64,000 nucleotides of DNA from Sphingobacterium sp. CZ-UAM (GTDB lineage Bacteria > Bacteroidota > Bacteroidia > Sphingobacteriales > Sphingobacteriaceae): the NCBI RefSeq assembly GCF_002000245.1, contig NZ_MTCM01000004.1, forward strand, positions 1-64,000, written 5' to 3'. Under the pieces are notes generated by a model. It did no database searches. It saw nothing but the letters and a program-made list of their open reading frames with translations, and was not told the DNA's origin. Made by a program: the position numbers and the translations under genes. Positions 8,464 through 18,187 of the stretch are shown piece after piece. Positions within the stretch are counted from its first letter, which is position 1. Every line of letters begins with the position of its first letter.

Positions 8464-9273
8464 ATGAATTTACAGACGACTTTTCTATCTATTTTGCTTT
8501 TGGGTTTGGTATCCTGTCAGCAGATCACGCAATCTAATCCTCGGGTTATTTCGACGAAAGACAGTGCTGTCGATCATCAAAATCAACAGATTACCGAAAG
8601 TCGCCACGCCTTAACTCCTGTATTTGATACGTCTACCTATTCGAATCCACAGACAGAGGAAATGGCCAGTCAGCAACGGCAACAGTTAACCAAACTAGCT
8701 GATGCGGGGCTCTTTGAAAAATTCGATCTAAAACTGCGTGCAGATCTAGGGGAAGACCAAAAAGATTATTTTGAGCATCATGCGTATCTTCATATTCTGG
8801 CGCAAACAAAAGGGGATATTTTTGGAAATAAAGCGAATGATGTCGCATACATTGTCTATGAAACAGGAAAGCATCAGATTGAAATCCTATTTTTTGATCA
8901 AAAAAATAAGCTTTTTAAAACATTGTATCGGGATATACAGGTATCAAATTTACTGCGTCAATCGGATTGTTATTATGCGAATGGGACAGTGGATTACAGC
9001 ATTGCAGCAGAATTGATCTATCAAGAGGATTATATACGCTCAAGTCAATCAAATTATTTGATGGATGAAAATGCATTCTCGATTGAAAATATTTCAACCA
9101 ATAACAGATTCGATCTCAAACGTGGGTGCTTAAGCAAGGATTTTTCAACGGATAAAATGTCCAATACCTTATGTATGCCGACGAGTTCGGTATATGCCAA
9201 TTATCAATGTTTGAAATACAACAAGGCCAAGGCGGTTTTTGAATTATATTTTAGCCAGGAATTTGCAGACTAA
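8464..9273 (+). CDS. Predicted lipoprotein of unknown function
   Basis: A 269-residue protein with a type II signal peptide; the lipobox GLVSC places the acylated cysteine at residue 18. No catalytic motif is recognised. Several cysteines occur in the C-terminal half. The TonB-dependent receptor starts 19 bp downstream, so the pair is likely co-transcribed and the lipoprotein may be a surface partner, though this is only inferred from position. Confidence 0.6.
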   Translation: MNLQTTFLSILLLGLVSCQQITQSNPRVISTKDSAVDHQNQQITESRHALTPVFDTSTYSNPQTEEMASQQRQQLTKLADAGLFEKFDLKLRADLGEDQKDYFEHHAYLHILAQTKGDIFGNKANDVAYIVYETGKHQIEILFFDQKNKLFKTLYRDIQVSNLLRQSDCYYANGTVDYSIAAELIYQEDYIRSSQSNYLMDENAFSIENISTNNRFDLKRGCLSKDFSTDKMSNTLCMPTSSVYANYQCLKYNKAKAVFELYFSQEFAD

Positions 9274-9292
9274 GCCTATCTTACCAATAGCA

Positions 9293-11362
9293 ATGAAAAA
9301 AAAACACCTAATTGCCGCGATTTTTCTATGCGGTAAATTATATGCCCAAACAGCTGACAGCACGCACAACAGGCTTGAACAGGTCGAAATCAAAGCTTAT
9401 TTCAATAAACAACCTTTGCTAAGGCTGACGTCATCCGCTGCTGTATTAGGTCAACAGCATATCCAATCCCAGCAATCCTCGAGTCTTGTCGCTGTAATGA
9501 ATACGGTACCCGGAATACGTATGGAAGAACGCTCTCCGGGGAGCTATCGTTTGGCATTACGCGGCAGTATGCTCCGTTCTCCGTTTGGCATCCGCAATGT
9601 CAAGATCTATCTCGATGATTTTCCACTTACAGATGCAGGGGGAAATACCTATCTGAATCTGATAGATCCTTACGCGATCGATCAGATCAATATTTTGAAA
9701 GGTCCAGATGGTTCTATATACGGCGCCAACTCCGGCGGGGTAATTTCACTCTACAGCAAAGGTTTTAATACCCTAGCCAAACCCCAAGTCAGCTTACAGC
9801 TAACAGGGGGTTCCTATGGCTTATTCCAACAGCAGCTCAATGCTGTACTTCCAATCAATCAGACTCAACAATTGGCTATCAATCAGAGCTGGACACGCAG
9901 CGACGGTTATCGTCAACATTCATCGCTAAACAGGAAAAACATCCAACTGAACTATAACTGGCATTATGCCAAGCGTTCAGAACTCAAATTCACGGGATTC
10001 TATACCGATCTAGCGTATCAAACTCCCGGAGGTCTTACTGCGGCACAGATGGAGAGCGATCGCCGCCAATCCCGTCCCAAAGCCGGACCGAACCCAAGTG
10101 CCGCGGAACAAAAAGCGGCAATCTATGATAAAACCATTTTTGGCGGTGTAAGTAACCTAACGAGTATCAGTTCCAAATTAACCTTGTTTGCCAATGTATT
10201 CGGCTCGTCCAACCAGATCAAAAATCCCTTTATCACTAATTACGAAAAAAGGGATGAGAAAAACTTAGGAACACGGCTATATTTATCCTACGTAGATCAA
10301 CTCTACAAAAAAGTAAAGTATGAACTGCAAATGGGTATAGAGGCTCAAAAAGGCTGGTACGATATAGATAATTATGACAATAACCAAGGGCAGGCCGGAA
10401 GTCCACAGGCCAAAGACAAACTGGAAAATAGTCAGCAGACATTCTTTGCACGTGCACAGCTAGCCTGGTCCGAGCGGTTACAGGTCGAATTATCCATGGG
10501 GCTAAATACGAATAAAATAGCCTATCAACAACGCTATCCGACTGAACAGAAAGATAAATCGCATATCGATTTTGGCAACACCTGGATGCCACGGGCCGCT
10601 GTCTCCTACATGCTGGCTCCAACATTCGCAGCCCGGGCTTCAATTTCAAAGGGATTTTCTGCACCAACGATTGCGGAAGTGCGCTCATCAGACAATGCGA
10701 TCAATGACGAACTCAGACCAGAAATCGGCACCAACCATGAATTCGGTATACGCTGGCATCTGTGGAACCGTCGAATGATATTGGATGCGGCCGCATACAG
10801 CTACCAAATGGAGAATGCCATCATCCGGCAGGTACGCGAAACCGGAGCAGAATATTTTCAGAACGCAGGAAAAATAGATCAAAAGGGATTTGAGGCGTCC
10901 ATACTACTTTATTTGATAACACCCAAGTCGGCTGGGCTCATCCGTAGCCTACGGGTTGGAAGCAACCTCTCCCTAAATAACTATTCTTTTAAAAACTACC
11001 AGGTTGGGGATAAAGATTATACTGGCAACAAACTTACTGCGGTACCAAAAACAGTTTGGGTAAACAGCTTAAATGTGCTTTTCCCCTGTGAGCTTCGTTT
11101 GGACCTACTTTCCAATTTGACCGCAGCCATACCATTGGACGATGCCAATACTGTATTTGCAAAACGGTACCACCTTTTGCAAGGCAAAATATCCTGGAGC
11201 AAAGCTATAAGTCATAGGTACAAAGTTGGTATTTTTGCTGGTGCTGACAATCTGCTGAACCAAAAGTATAGTCTAGGTAATGACATTAATGCTTTCGGTG
11301 GCCGGTATTTCAATCCAGCACCATTGCGAAATTACTATGGCGGTATGAATTTTAATTTTTAA
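9293..11362 (+). CDS. TonB-dependent outer-membrane receptor
   Basis: The frame is open from 9239, but ATG at 9293 gives a proper signal peptide (MKKKHLIAAIFLCGKLYAQ), so 689 residues. A plug domain occupies about residues 40-165 (VMNTVPGIRMEERSPGSYRL, then ILKGPDGSIYGANSGGVISL). The rest is a 22-strand-type barrel ending in YYGGMNFNF with terminal Phe. It lacks the carboxypeptidase-like N-terminal domain of SusC, so it resembles classical siderophore, metal or vitamin receptors; the ligand is unknown. It lies downstream of the lipoprotein and 11 bp before the SNF2 gene. Confidence 0.85.
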   Translation: MKKKHLIAAIFLCGKLYAQTADSTHNRLEQVEIKAYFNKQPLLRLTSSAAVLGQQHIQSQQSSSLVAVMNTVPGIRMEERSPGSYRLALRGSMLRSPFGIRNVKIYLDDFPLTDAGGNTYLNLIDPYAIDQINILKGPDGSIYGANSGGVISLYSKGFNTLAKPQVSLQLTGGSYGLFQQQLNAVLPINQTQQLAINQSWTRSDGYRQHSSLNRKNIQLNYNWHYAKRSELKFTGFYTDLAYQTPGGLTAAQMESDRRQSRPKAGPNPSAAEQKAAIYDKTIFGGVSNLTSISSKLTLFANVFGSSNQIKNPFITNYEKRDEKNLGTRLYLSYVDQLYKKVKYELQMGIEAQKGWYDIDNYDNNQGQAGSPQAKDKLENSQQTFFARAQLAWSERLQVELSMGLNTNKIAYQQRYPTEQKDKSHIDFGNTWMPRAAVSYMLAPTFAARASISKGFSAPTIAEVRSSDNAINDELRPEIGTNHEFGIRWHLWNRRMILDAAAYSYQMENAIIRQVRETGAEYFQNAGKIDQKGFEASILLYLITPKSAGLIRSLRVGSNLSLNNYSFKNYQVGDKDYTGNKLTAVPKTVWVNSLNVLFPCELRLDLLSNLTAAIPLDDANTVFAKRYHLLQGKISWSKAISHRYKVGIFAGADNLLNQKYSLGNDINAFGGRYFNPAPLRNYYGGMNFNF

Positions 11363-11373
11363 TCTAACCGAGT

Positions 11374-14300
11374 ATGGAGTTCCATCAACATACATTAACA
11401 ACAATAGATTTCGGGACAGTAAGTCGGTATTCTTATTTTCCGTGGATGGACACCATCCTGGGAAATATCCAGATCAATGTCCAGGAGATGGAATTTAATC
11501 AGGCGACCTTTCAGGTAATCGAAAGCTACACGAATTTTCAGGTAATGGTTATTTACAAATCACCTGTCACTTCCCTGTTCTGCAACTGTGCGCAAACAGG
11601 CTTTTGTACACACCAAAAAGCAACATTAACCAAGCTATTCGGACAAGAAAACTGGCTATCTTTTTTCGACTTTAACCGTTATCGAAATCTACTTAAAAAA
11701 GCTGCCGTTCAATATGGTTTGGAAAATGAACCCTCGCTGGAAAACTACTTTTCAGCCCAGGTCAAAAATGCTGAGCTGCAATTCGTTTTAAAAGACAAGC
11801 AGCTCACCTCTATAGACGATTTTGATCTACTCGAGCCATCGACCAAACAACCCAAAACTTCCGGAGAACACCAACATACTTTTATTGTATTAACCCGCAA
11901 TCGCTACTATAAGCAATTACAGGTATTGTTATGCCAGTCAACGCTTTCGAAATCGGGTACCCCAAAAAATCCCATTTCGCTCCTGGAAAGTCAAACGCGC
12001 ATTTGGCAGACTGACTCTGTCGAAGAAACCCAGTTTTTTGCGGCAATCAACCTGCTGGCCCAACCTTTACAGCAAGCAGATGTCACCATTGAAAGGAGTT
12101 TGCGTGCCATTGCCAAAAATCCATTGGCAATAGATTTTTACCTACACGATTATGAGAAAGCAGAGAATATAACGGCTACATCATTATCCCCGGTTCAGCT
12201 CAGCTCAAACAAAGGAAATATCAGATTATTTGTGGAACAAAACGATGCATTCTATAGCATCAAAGGGGAACTATCCATTCATGGTATCGTTTATGACCTG
12301 CAGGATCTGAATATTCTTTTTGATCAGTTCATCCTGATAAAAAAACAGCTTTTCCTTGTAGAGAATAAACTCCATCTCAAATTGATTCGTTTATTTGGGA
12401 ACAAAGGCGATCAATTGCGCATACATCGCAACAAGTTCAAAGAGTTTAACGAATTATTTCTAGATCCTCTTGCCAATTCAGTAGAATTAAATTTCAAAGA
12501 TATCCCCAAAGCGAGCAAACCGCAACTGAAGGAAAACCTGTACTATGAAGATATACAGGCACTCATTTTTCTGGAAGAATCAGAAGATTTCGTAAATATT
12601 ATACCGGTCATGCGTTATGGGGATGTTGAAGTTCCTATACTGAGTAAGAGAAACATATTTGGAACCGATGCAAAGGGATCCCAATTTTTGGTAGAACGCA
12701 AAAAAGAACTAGAAACCAAAGTGATCTCGTTGCTACTCAAGCAACATGCCTACTTTCAGGAACAGTTGGATGACGATAGCTTTCAACATCTTTATTTGCA
12801 CCGTAAATATTTCTTGGATAAAAACTGGTTTCTGAATGCATTCGATGAATGGCGTAATCATGGTATCCAGATTATTGGGTTCAATACCATAAGGGGAAAT
12901 AAGCTGAGCCAGTTTAAAGGCAAAATACAGATCGAGGTATTAAGTGGACAAAATTGGTTTAATGCCACTGTACAGGTCAAATTTGGGCCCAAGAGCGTCT
13001 CATTGAAAAAACTTGAAAAGGCAATTCGAAACCGTTCCCAATTTATCGCCCTGGATGATGGCACACTCGGTATTTTACCTGAGGAATGGCTAGAAAAATT
13101 TGAGGCTTACTTTAACGCAGCAGAAATTATAGAAGATGAACTTATTCAGATACCCAAGTATAAGTTTAATGAAATAGACCAGCTTTTTGATAAACAAGAC
13201 ATGGATCAGAAAGTATCTACTGAGGTCAGCCATTTAAAAAATCAGCTTTCCACATTGGCAACATATCCACCGGTACAATTACCGGAGATTTTTGTCGGAG
13301 ATTTACGGCCTTATCAACAGCAGGGGCTGCAATGGCTCAATTTTTTGGACAAGCTAAATTTTGGAGCCTGCCTGGCCGATGATATGGGATTAGGCAAAAC
13401 CGTCCAAATCCTCGCCTTTCTAGCGACCCAAAAAGCAAAGGGAATGCCTCCGACACTATTGGTTCTCCCCACCACACTGATTTTTAACTGGAAACATGAA
13501 ATTCAGCAATTTCTGCCTTCATTTAACACCATGATTCTTGAAGGGCCAAACCGAAGCGACATCGCGGATCAGTTTGAAAAACTGGATATTGTGCTTATTT
13601 CTTACCACAACCTATTGACCGATATCAATAGATTAAAGAAACTGACATTCAACTATGTCATACTTGATGAATCTCAGCACATCAAAAATCCGGATTCACA
13701 GCGGTACAAAGCGGTAAATCTATTGCGGTCGAGAAACCGTATTATTCTAACAGGAACGCCTATTGAGAATAATACGATGGATCTATTTGCACAGCTTTCT
13801 TTTACTGTTCCGGGTCTATTGGGGAATAAAAAGTATTTTAAGGACGTGTATACAACTCCGATTGATGCTTTTCACGATCGCAAAAGAAAAAAAATGCTGA
13901 AGGAAAAAATCAAACCTTTTATCCTGCGGAGAACCAAGCAAGATGTCCTGGATGATCTCCCCGCAAAAAATGAATTGGTGCTCTATTGTGAAATGAAAAC
14001 TGCACAACGCAGGATCTATGATCTCTATGAAAAAGAATTCCGCGAGTTTATCTCAGCCAAAGACGGGGATGAAATCAAGAAAAGCCCCATGCATGTCCTT
14101 AAAGGTTTAACCAAATTACGTCAGATCTGTAATTCCAGTAAATTACTCCAAAGTGAAGACCTAACATCGGCGGAAGATTCGGCAAAGATTGAAATGCTTG
14201 TGGAACAGATCCAACATAAAAAAGATCAACATAAAATCATTGTATTCTCGCAATTTGTGAGCATGTTGCGACTGATTAAAGAAGCATTGGATAAAAATGG

Positions 14301-14685
14301 GATACCGTCGCTTACGCTGACGGGTCAGTCCAGAAACCGTGGGCAGCTGGTCAGCGATTTCCAATCCGATCAAAATATCCGCGTTTTTCTCATCAGCCTC
14401 AAGGCCGGAGGTACAGGTCTTAACCTTACAGCGGCAGATGTTGTCTACCTGGTCGACCCCTGGTGGAATCCGGCCGTGGAACAGCAAGCGATCGATCGCA
14501 TTTATCGTATTGGTCAACGGAAGGATGTCACTGCCGTTCGTCTGATCAGCCCAAACACCGTTGAGGATAAAATCCAGACACTACAACAACATAAGAAGGA
14601 AATCAGTAGCACTATTCTCGAATATGGAGGAAGTTTAAACACTTTTTACCTCGATAAGGATTATCTACTAAAAATATTACGGTAG
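11374..14685 (+). CDS. SWIM zinc finger and SNF2-family helicase
   Basis: A 1103-residue bacterial SNF2/Rad54-like ATPase. Near residues 69-81 a SWIM-type zinc motif is visible (LFCNCAQTGFCTHQ, CxC...CxH). Helicase motif I is DDMGLGKT with Lys675, motif II is DESQ at 765-768, and motif VI is QAIDRIYRIGQ. These proteins use ATP to translocate on double-stranded DNA and remodel bound proteins; the exact bacterial role is unsettled. The start is 11 bp after the TonB-receptor stop, an unexpected co-transcription. A 64-bp perfect palindrome follows the stop. Confidence 0.9.
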   Translation: MEFHQHTLTTIDFGTVSRYSYFPWMDTILGNIQINVQEMEFNQATFQVIESYTNFQVMVIYKSPVTSLFCNCAQTGFCTHQKATLTKLFGQENWLSFFDFNRYRNLLKKAAVQYGLENEPSLENYFSAQVKNAELQFVLKDKQLTSIDDFDLLEPSTKQPKTSGEHQHTFIVLTRNRYYKQLQVLLCQSTLSKSGTPKNPISLLESQTRIWQTDSVEETQFFAAINLLAQPLQQADVTIERSLRAIAKNPLAIDFYLHDYEKAENITATSLSPVQLSSNKGNIRLFVEQNDAFYSIKGELSIHGIVYDLQDLNILFDQFILIKKQLFLVENKLHLKLIRLFGNKGDQLRIHRNKFKEFNELFLDPLANSVELNFKDIPKASKPQLKENLYYEDIQALIFLEESEDFVNIIPVMRYGDVEVPILSKRNIFGTDAKGSQFLVERKKELETKVISLLLKQHAYFQEQLDDDSFQHLYLHRKYFLDKNWFLNAFDEWRNHGIQIIGFNTIRGNKLSQFKGKIQIEVLSGQNWFNATVQVKFGPKSVSLKKLEKAIRNRSQFIALDDGTLGILPEEWLEKFEAYFNAAEIIEDELIQIPKYKFNEIDQLFDKQDMDQKVSTEVSHLKNQLSTLATYPPVQLPEIFVGDLRPYQQQGLQWLNFLDKLNFGACLADDMGLGKTVQILAFLATQKAKGMPPTLLVLPTTLIFNWKHEIQQFLPSFNTMILEGPNRSDIADQFEKLDIVLISYHNLLTDINRLKKLTFNYVILDESQHIKNPDSQRYKAVNLLRSRNRIILTGTPIENNTMDLFAQLSFTVPGLLGNKKYFKDVYTTPIDAFHDRKRKKMLKEKIKPFILRRTKQDVLDDLPAKNELVLYCEMKTAQRRIYDLYEKEFREFISAKDGDEIKKSPMHVLKGLTKLRQICNSSKLLQSEDLTSAEDSAKIEMLVEQIQHKKDQHKIIVFSQFVSMLRLIKEALDKNGIPSLTLTGQSRNRGQLVSDFQSDQNIRVFLISLKAGGTGLNLTAADVVYLVDPWWNPAVEQQAIDRIYRIGQRKDVTAVRLISPNTVEDKIQTLQQHKKEISSTILEYGGSLNTFYLDKDYLLKILR

Positions 14686-14748
14686 AAGAAATTGTGATAC
14701 GTAAAAGGGACATCCATGGATGTCCCTTTTACGTATCACAATTTCTTC
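14685..14748. terminator. 64-bp perfect palindrome, probable bidirectional terminator
   Basis: The 32-bp arms are perfectly complementary and centred on CCATGG between 14716 and 14717. The left arm begins at the last base of the SNF2 stop codon. The core has the A-tract/GC-stem/T-tract form (AAAAGGGACATCC with GGATGTCCCTTTT). It sits between two convergent genes. Confidence 0.75.
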
Positions 14749-14787
14749 ATAACAATATTATAAAAACATTTTAACGTCACTATATTA

Positions 14788-15246
14788 TTATTTGATGACC
14801 TGCTTTCTGTATTTCGAATCAATTATATATTTTACCCCTTTTGCATCCACAAAAACTTGCTTTCCATCGTAACGTTCGTCGAGCTGTTTATCAAGTGCCA
14901 CGCGATATAATGTACTTGTACCGGAAGAAGAGTATTTTATCTCTGCTTTAGGTTTGTTATGCTCCACAATGGGGTTGGTAGTCTCAGCTGTCCAGTCACT
15001 TACCTTATCGATAGTTTCTTTCGCCCCTGTGCTCTTAGTTTTATCATTGGTGACCGGAGCTAATGCAACCATATTAGCATGGATATTTAAAGGAAAAAAA
15101 GGATCTATCCAACGATTAGCCAAATGAAAGTTTCCTTCTCCATTACCGAAGGAAGTAAACTGTTGACCCTTTGACCGGCTTGCCAACATGAAAATTGGCA
15201 ATAAAACTAAAAACCGTCTAAAGAATATTAAATCAACTCCAAACAT
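14788..15246 (-). CDS. Small exported protein of unknown function
   Basis: A 152-residue protein whose N-terminus (MFGVDLIFFRRFLVLLPIFM) is a hydrophobic export signal with likely cleavage around residue 28. The mature part is polar with a Lys/Tyr-rich C-terminal segment (DAKGVKYIIDSKYRKQVIK). No domain recognised. It is a single-gene unit ending near the palindrome at 14685-14748. Confidence 0.5.
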   Translation of the reverse strand: MFGVDLIFFRRFLVLLPIFMLASRSKGQQFTSFGNGEGNFHLANRWIDPFFPLNIHANMVALAPVTNDKTKSTGAKETIDKVSDWTAETTNPIVEHNKPKAEIKYSSSGTSTLYRVALDKQLDERYDGKQVFVDAKGVKYIIDSKYRKQVIK

Positions 15247-15507
15247 ATCTTTTTAACTTATCCCTCAACTACTTCCAAATAAAATGCCATGTCCCTTTTT
15301 CAATGGTATGTTTAACATTTTTTTAACTATCAGTACTGTATTCCTATCCTATTTAACTGGGGACCATAAAAAAGGAATGCCCTTTCCTATAAAAGCCTTC
15401 CTAAACATATGACAACACTAAAGACATCCTTTCCCTTACCGGGCGTGTTTTCAATGTAAAAAGAACAGCTGTTGTCCAAGAGCTTCCACGCATTCGCCGG
15501 GCTTATT

Positions 15508-16257
15508 TTAACTGATATAGATCTCGGTAATATATTTAAACACGATACGTTTAGAAATTGCATACTTTTCAAATAGTAAACGGAGGTCATCGTATAAGGT
15601 TTTATTTTCATCCCCATCTTTCGGGAAATAAGAAGATGACCTCACTCTTCCCAGAAAGGATTTCAGATCAAACACTTGTTGATTCTGCAAAGAAACTTTT
15701 GTCATTGGCCTATCCACAAAAAAATCCCGAAGATCTTCATCACTTATATTTTTGTGACTGACAGATTGATAAGTAGGAATATGCTGACGTAAAAATTGTT
15801 CATATTCCTGCTGGAAAGCATCTGTCGGGTCCCGTTGATTCCAGACCAGTACGATATGACCGCTTTTCGTGAGAATACGATTAAATTCCTTATAACAGGC
15901 GTTACGATCAAACCAATGAAAAGATTGACCAGCGAAAATCAGATCTACACAGCCCGACTCTATGGATGTATCTTCGGCGGTCGTATTTAATGCGATTAAA
16001 TTCCGGTATGTTTTAAAATGATGTACAAGGGATTCGCGCATCTCCCGGTTTGGTTCAACGGCAAAGACATCATTTCCGTTTTCCAAAAATAGCTGTGTCG
16101 ATAAACCTGTACCACTACCGATATCTGCAACCAGCCATCTCTTATTGAAACCGATCTTTTCGCTAAGAATCTGAATAATTTCTTTTGGATAATTGGGTCT
16201 AAATTTCTCATAATCCACTACCCTATCTGTAAATCGCTCAATATTATTTTTGTTCAT
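15508..16257 (-). CDS. Class I SAM-dependent methyltransferase
   Basis: A 249-residue protein with motif I VADIGSGTGLSTQLFLENG near residue 43, an acidic motif II (VFAVEPNREMRE), and SFHWFDRNACYKEFNRIL, typical of Methyltransf_11 proteins related to trans-aconitate methyltransferase and UbiE. The substrate is not readable. It lies 15 bp downstream of radC in the same direction and is probably co-transcribed. Confidence 0.85.
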   Translation of the reverse strand: MNKNNIERFTDRVVDYEKFRPNYPKEIIQILSEKIGFNKRWLVADIGSGTGLSTQLFLENGNDVFAVEPNREMRESLVHHFKTYRNLIALNTTAEDTSIESGCVDLIFAGQSFHWFDRNACYKEFNRILTKSGHIVLVWNQRDPTDAFQQEYEQFLRQHIPTYQSVSHKNISDEDLRDFFVDRPMTKVSLQNQQVFDLKSFLGRVRSSSYFPKDGDENKTLYDDLRLLFEKYAISKRIVFKYITEIYIS

Positions 16258-16272
16258 GTTAGATTCCTATAG

Positions 16273-16971
16273 CTAATCTATTATATCTTCATCTCTGAAG
16301 CTATAATATCCATTGTCAGTAAAGATCAGGTGATCATTTACCCTAATATCCATAATTTTTGATGCTTCAACAATTTTTTGCGTCAGAATTCTGTCAGCAT
16401 TACTGGGTTGCAAAGTGCCAGAGGGATGATTGTGAATCAGTACGATGGAATGGGCTTTTATTGCAAGGGCATTTCTCAGAATGATGCGGACATCGACAGG
16501 AGTGAAATCATTTCCGCCACGACCAATAAGTTGCTGATCCAATAATTTGCATCCGGTATTCAGGTAGAGTGTCCAAAACTCCTCATGCGGTAAATCCTGT
16601 AAAATAGGTTTCATAAAATCATATACACGTTTACTGCTATTCAAAACTTTTCTTGCCTCGGACGGAGATTCCTTCTTACGTCGTGCCAGCTCCAATGCGG
16701 CGATGATGGATATCGCTTTGGCCTCACCAATACCTTTATATCGACTCAATTCGTTGACATCCATCTTTGAAAGCGTATCCAAGCTATTGTTGACATCCGC
16801 TAAAATTCGTCGGCAAAGTGCTACAGCACTTTCATCCATCGAACCCGAGCCAATCAGAATCGCCAATAGCTCCGCGTCGGAAAGAGCTCTCCTTCCCTGA
16901 CTTACTAATTTCTCGCGGGGTCGATCTGCCTCGGACCATTCCCTGATAACTAATTTATGCAGATTTGACAT
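16273..16971 (-). CDS. radC: RadC-family JAB-domain protein
   Basis: A 232-residue RadC. The N-terminal helix-hairpin-helix region includes LSRYKGIGEAKAISIIAALE. The C-terminal MPN/JAMM domain shows the metal motif LIHNHPSGTLQPSNAD, preceded by EEFWTLYLNTGCKL. Despite the historical name, a direct DNA-repair function is not established for the family. It leads a two-gene unit with the methyltransferase. Confidence 0.92.
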   Translation of the reverse strand: MSNLHKLVIREWSEADRPREKLVSQGRRALSDAELLAILIGSGSMDESAVALCRRILADVNNSLDTLSKMDVNELSRYKGIGEAKAISIIAALELARRKKESPSEARKVLNSSKRVYDFMKPILQDLPHEEFWTLYLNTGCKLLDQQLIGRGGNDFTPVDVRIILRNALAIKAHSIVLIHNHPSGTLQPSNADRILTQKIVEASKIMDIRVNDHLIFTDNGYYSFRDEDIID

Positions 16972-17105
16972 GATTTAAATTATAACCGGCTAGCTGACAT
17001 AAATATAAAAAATATTTCACATTATTCTAAAGGTCATCCCGCGACAAATCATGCAATTTTAAAAAATGGAATCTGCGAATTACTTCGCATTTCACTCTGA
17101 AACAT

Positions 17106-17113
17106 TATCTTTG
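17106..17113 (+). promoter_or_regulatory. -7 box for the cyclophilin gene
   Basis: TATCTTTG at 17106-17113 matches TAnnTTTG. A TTCG at 17084-17087, 18 nt upstream, is a weak -33 candidate. The ATG follows at 17136. Confidence 0.4.
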
Positions 17114-17135
17114 TATTTCATAAAAATTTTTGAAC

Positions 17136-17594
17136 ATGAGTAAAGCGATTATTAAAACAGAAAAAGGCGACATGACTGTGCAATTCTACACAGCTGATGC
17201 TCCAAATACAGTAGCAAATTTCATTAAACTTGCTAAATCAGGTTATTATGATGGATTGGCTTTCCACCGTGTTATCCCTGATTTTGTGGTTCAAGGTGGT
17301 TGTCCAAATTCACGCGAAGGCGCTGCAGGTATCCCTGGAACTGGTGGCCCCGGTTATAAAATCGACTGTGAATTAACAGGAGAAAATCAGTACCATGATA
17401 GAGGTGTATTGTCGATGGCTCATGCCGGACGCAATACAGGTGGTTCTCAATTTTTCATTTGCCATAGCCGCAACAACACAGCGCACTTGGACCGTAACCA
17501 TACTTGTTTCGGAAAAGTAATCGAGAATGTTGATGTAGTAGACGATATCAGACAAGGAGACCGCATTTTATCAATTGAAGTAATCGAAGATTAA
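17136..17594 (+). CDS. Cyclophilin-type peptidyl-prolyl cis-trans isomerase
   Basis: ATG 17136 is preferred to the in-frame TTG at 17130, giving 152 residues. Cyclophilin motifs are visible: YDGLAFHRVIPDFVVQGG with the catalytic Arg, GGSQFFICHS, and LDRNHTCFGKVIENVDVVD. There is no signal peptide, so it is probably cytoplasmic. It accelerates prolyl isomerisation during folding. The DUF5606 gene begins 26 bp downstream. Confidence 0.93.
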   Translation: MSKAIIKTEKGDMTVQFYTADAPNTVANFIKLAKSGYYDGLAFHRVIPDFVVQGGCPNSREGAAGIPGTGGPGYKIDCELTGENQYHDRGVLSMAHAGRNTGGSQFFICHSRNNTAHLDRNHTCFGKVIENVDVVDDIRQGDRILSIEVIED

Positions 17595-17619
17595 TTCTGG
17601 AGGTTTAAAAAAAATTAAG

Positions 17620-18024
17620 ATGAATTTAAGAGCATTAGTATCTGTAACTGGTAAACCAGGATTGTTCAAATTGGTTGGACAAAATAAGGGTGGTTTTATT
17701 CTGGAAACCCTTGATCAAGCAAAAATTAAGACAGTGGTAAGTTTATCTTCAACAAAAATGGCAACATTGGAAGATATCACGATTTATGGTGACGAAGAAG
17801 AAATCCGCCTTTTGGATATATTTGAGACCATTAAAGAAAAAGGATTGACCTTGCCTGATACAAAATCGGATGCTGCTACATTGCGAGAGTTCTTCCGCGA
17901 AGTCGCTCCTGGTCATGATGAATCCCGTGTATATACATCAGATATCAAAAAAGTGATCACTTGGTACAATATTATCAAAGAGTTTCCTTTATTTGAAGAA
18001 GAAGCACCAGCTCCTTTGGTATAA
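17620..18024 (+). CDS. DUF5606 domain protein
   Basis: A 134-residue protein whose N-terminus (MNLRALVSVTGKPGLFKLVG) matches my recollection of DUF5606, a family conserved across Bacteroidota. The N-terminal part looks like a small beta-barrel; the rest is helical and acidic. Function unknown. It is likely co-transcribed with the cyclophilin and closed by the strong hairpin at 18034-18082. Confidence 0.75.
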   Translation: MNLRALVSVTGKPGLFKLVGQNKGGFILETLDQAKIKTVVSLSSTKMATLEDITIYGDEEEIRLLDIFETIKEKGLTLPDTKSDAATLREFFREVAPGHDESRVYTSDIKKVITWYNIIKEFPLFEEEAPAPLV

Positions 18025-18033
18025 TGGGATAGC

Positions 18034-18082
18034 GAATAAATAGAAAAGGAGTTGACAGAGTCAACTCCTTTTCTATTTATTC
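18034..18082 (+). terminator. Long perfect hairpin terminator
   Basis: Two 23-bp arms (18034-18056 and 18060-18082) pair perfectly around a 3-nt loop AGA. The inner part has A4-GC stem-T4 form. It starts 10 nt after the DUF5606 stop and precedes the convergent murA end. Confidence 0.8.
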
Positions 18083-18187
18083 AAGTTTTGTTATTCCTAT
18101 CTAGTTTCACAGAAAAGCCCTAGATTCTCTCCAGGGCTATAATTATAAAAATTTATCTTGTATGGATTACTTTTTCCAAAATGGATA

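Noticed and set aside
10236..10688. 150-codon leftward open frame inside the TonB receptor gene
   Set aside because: It is antisense to a clearly coding barrel region and has no recognisable motif; it is a shadow frame.
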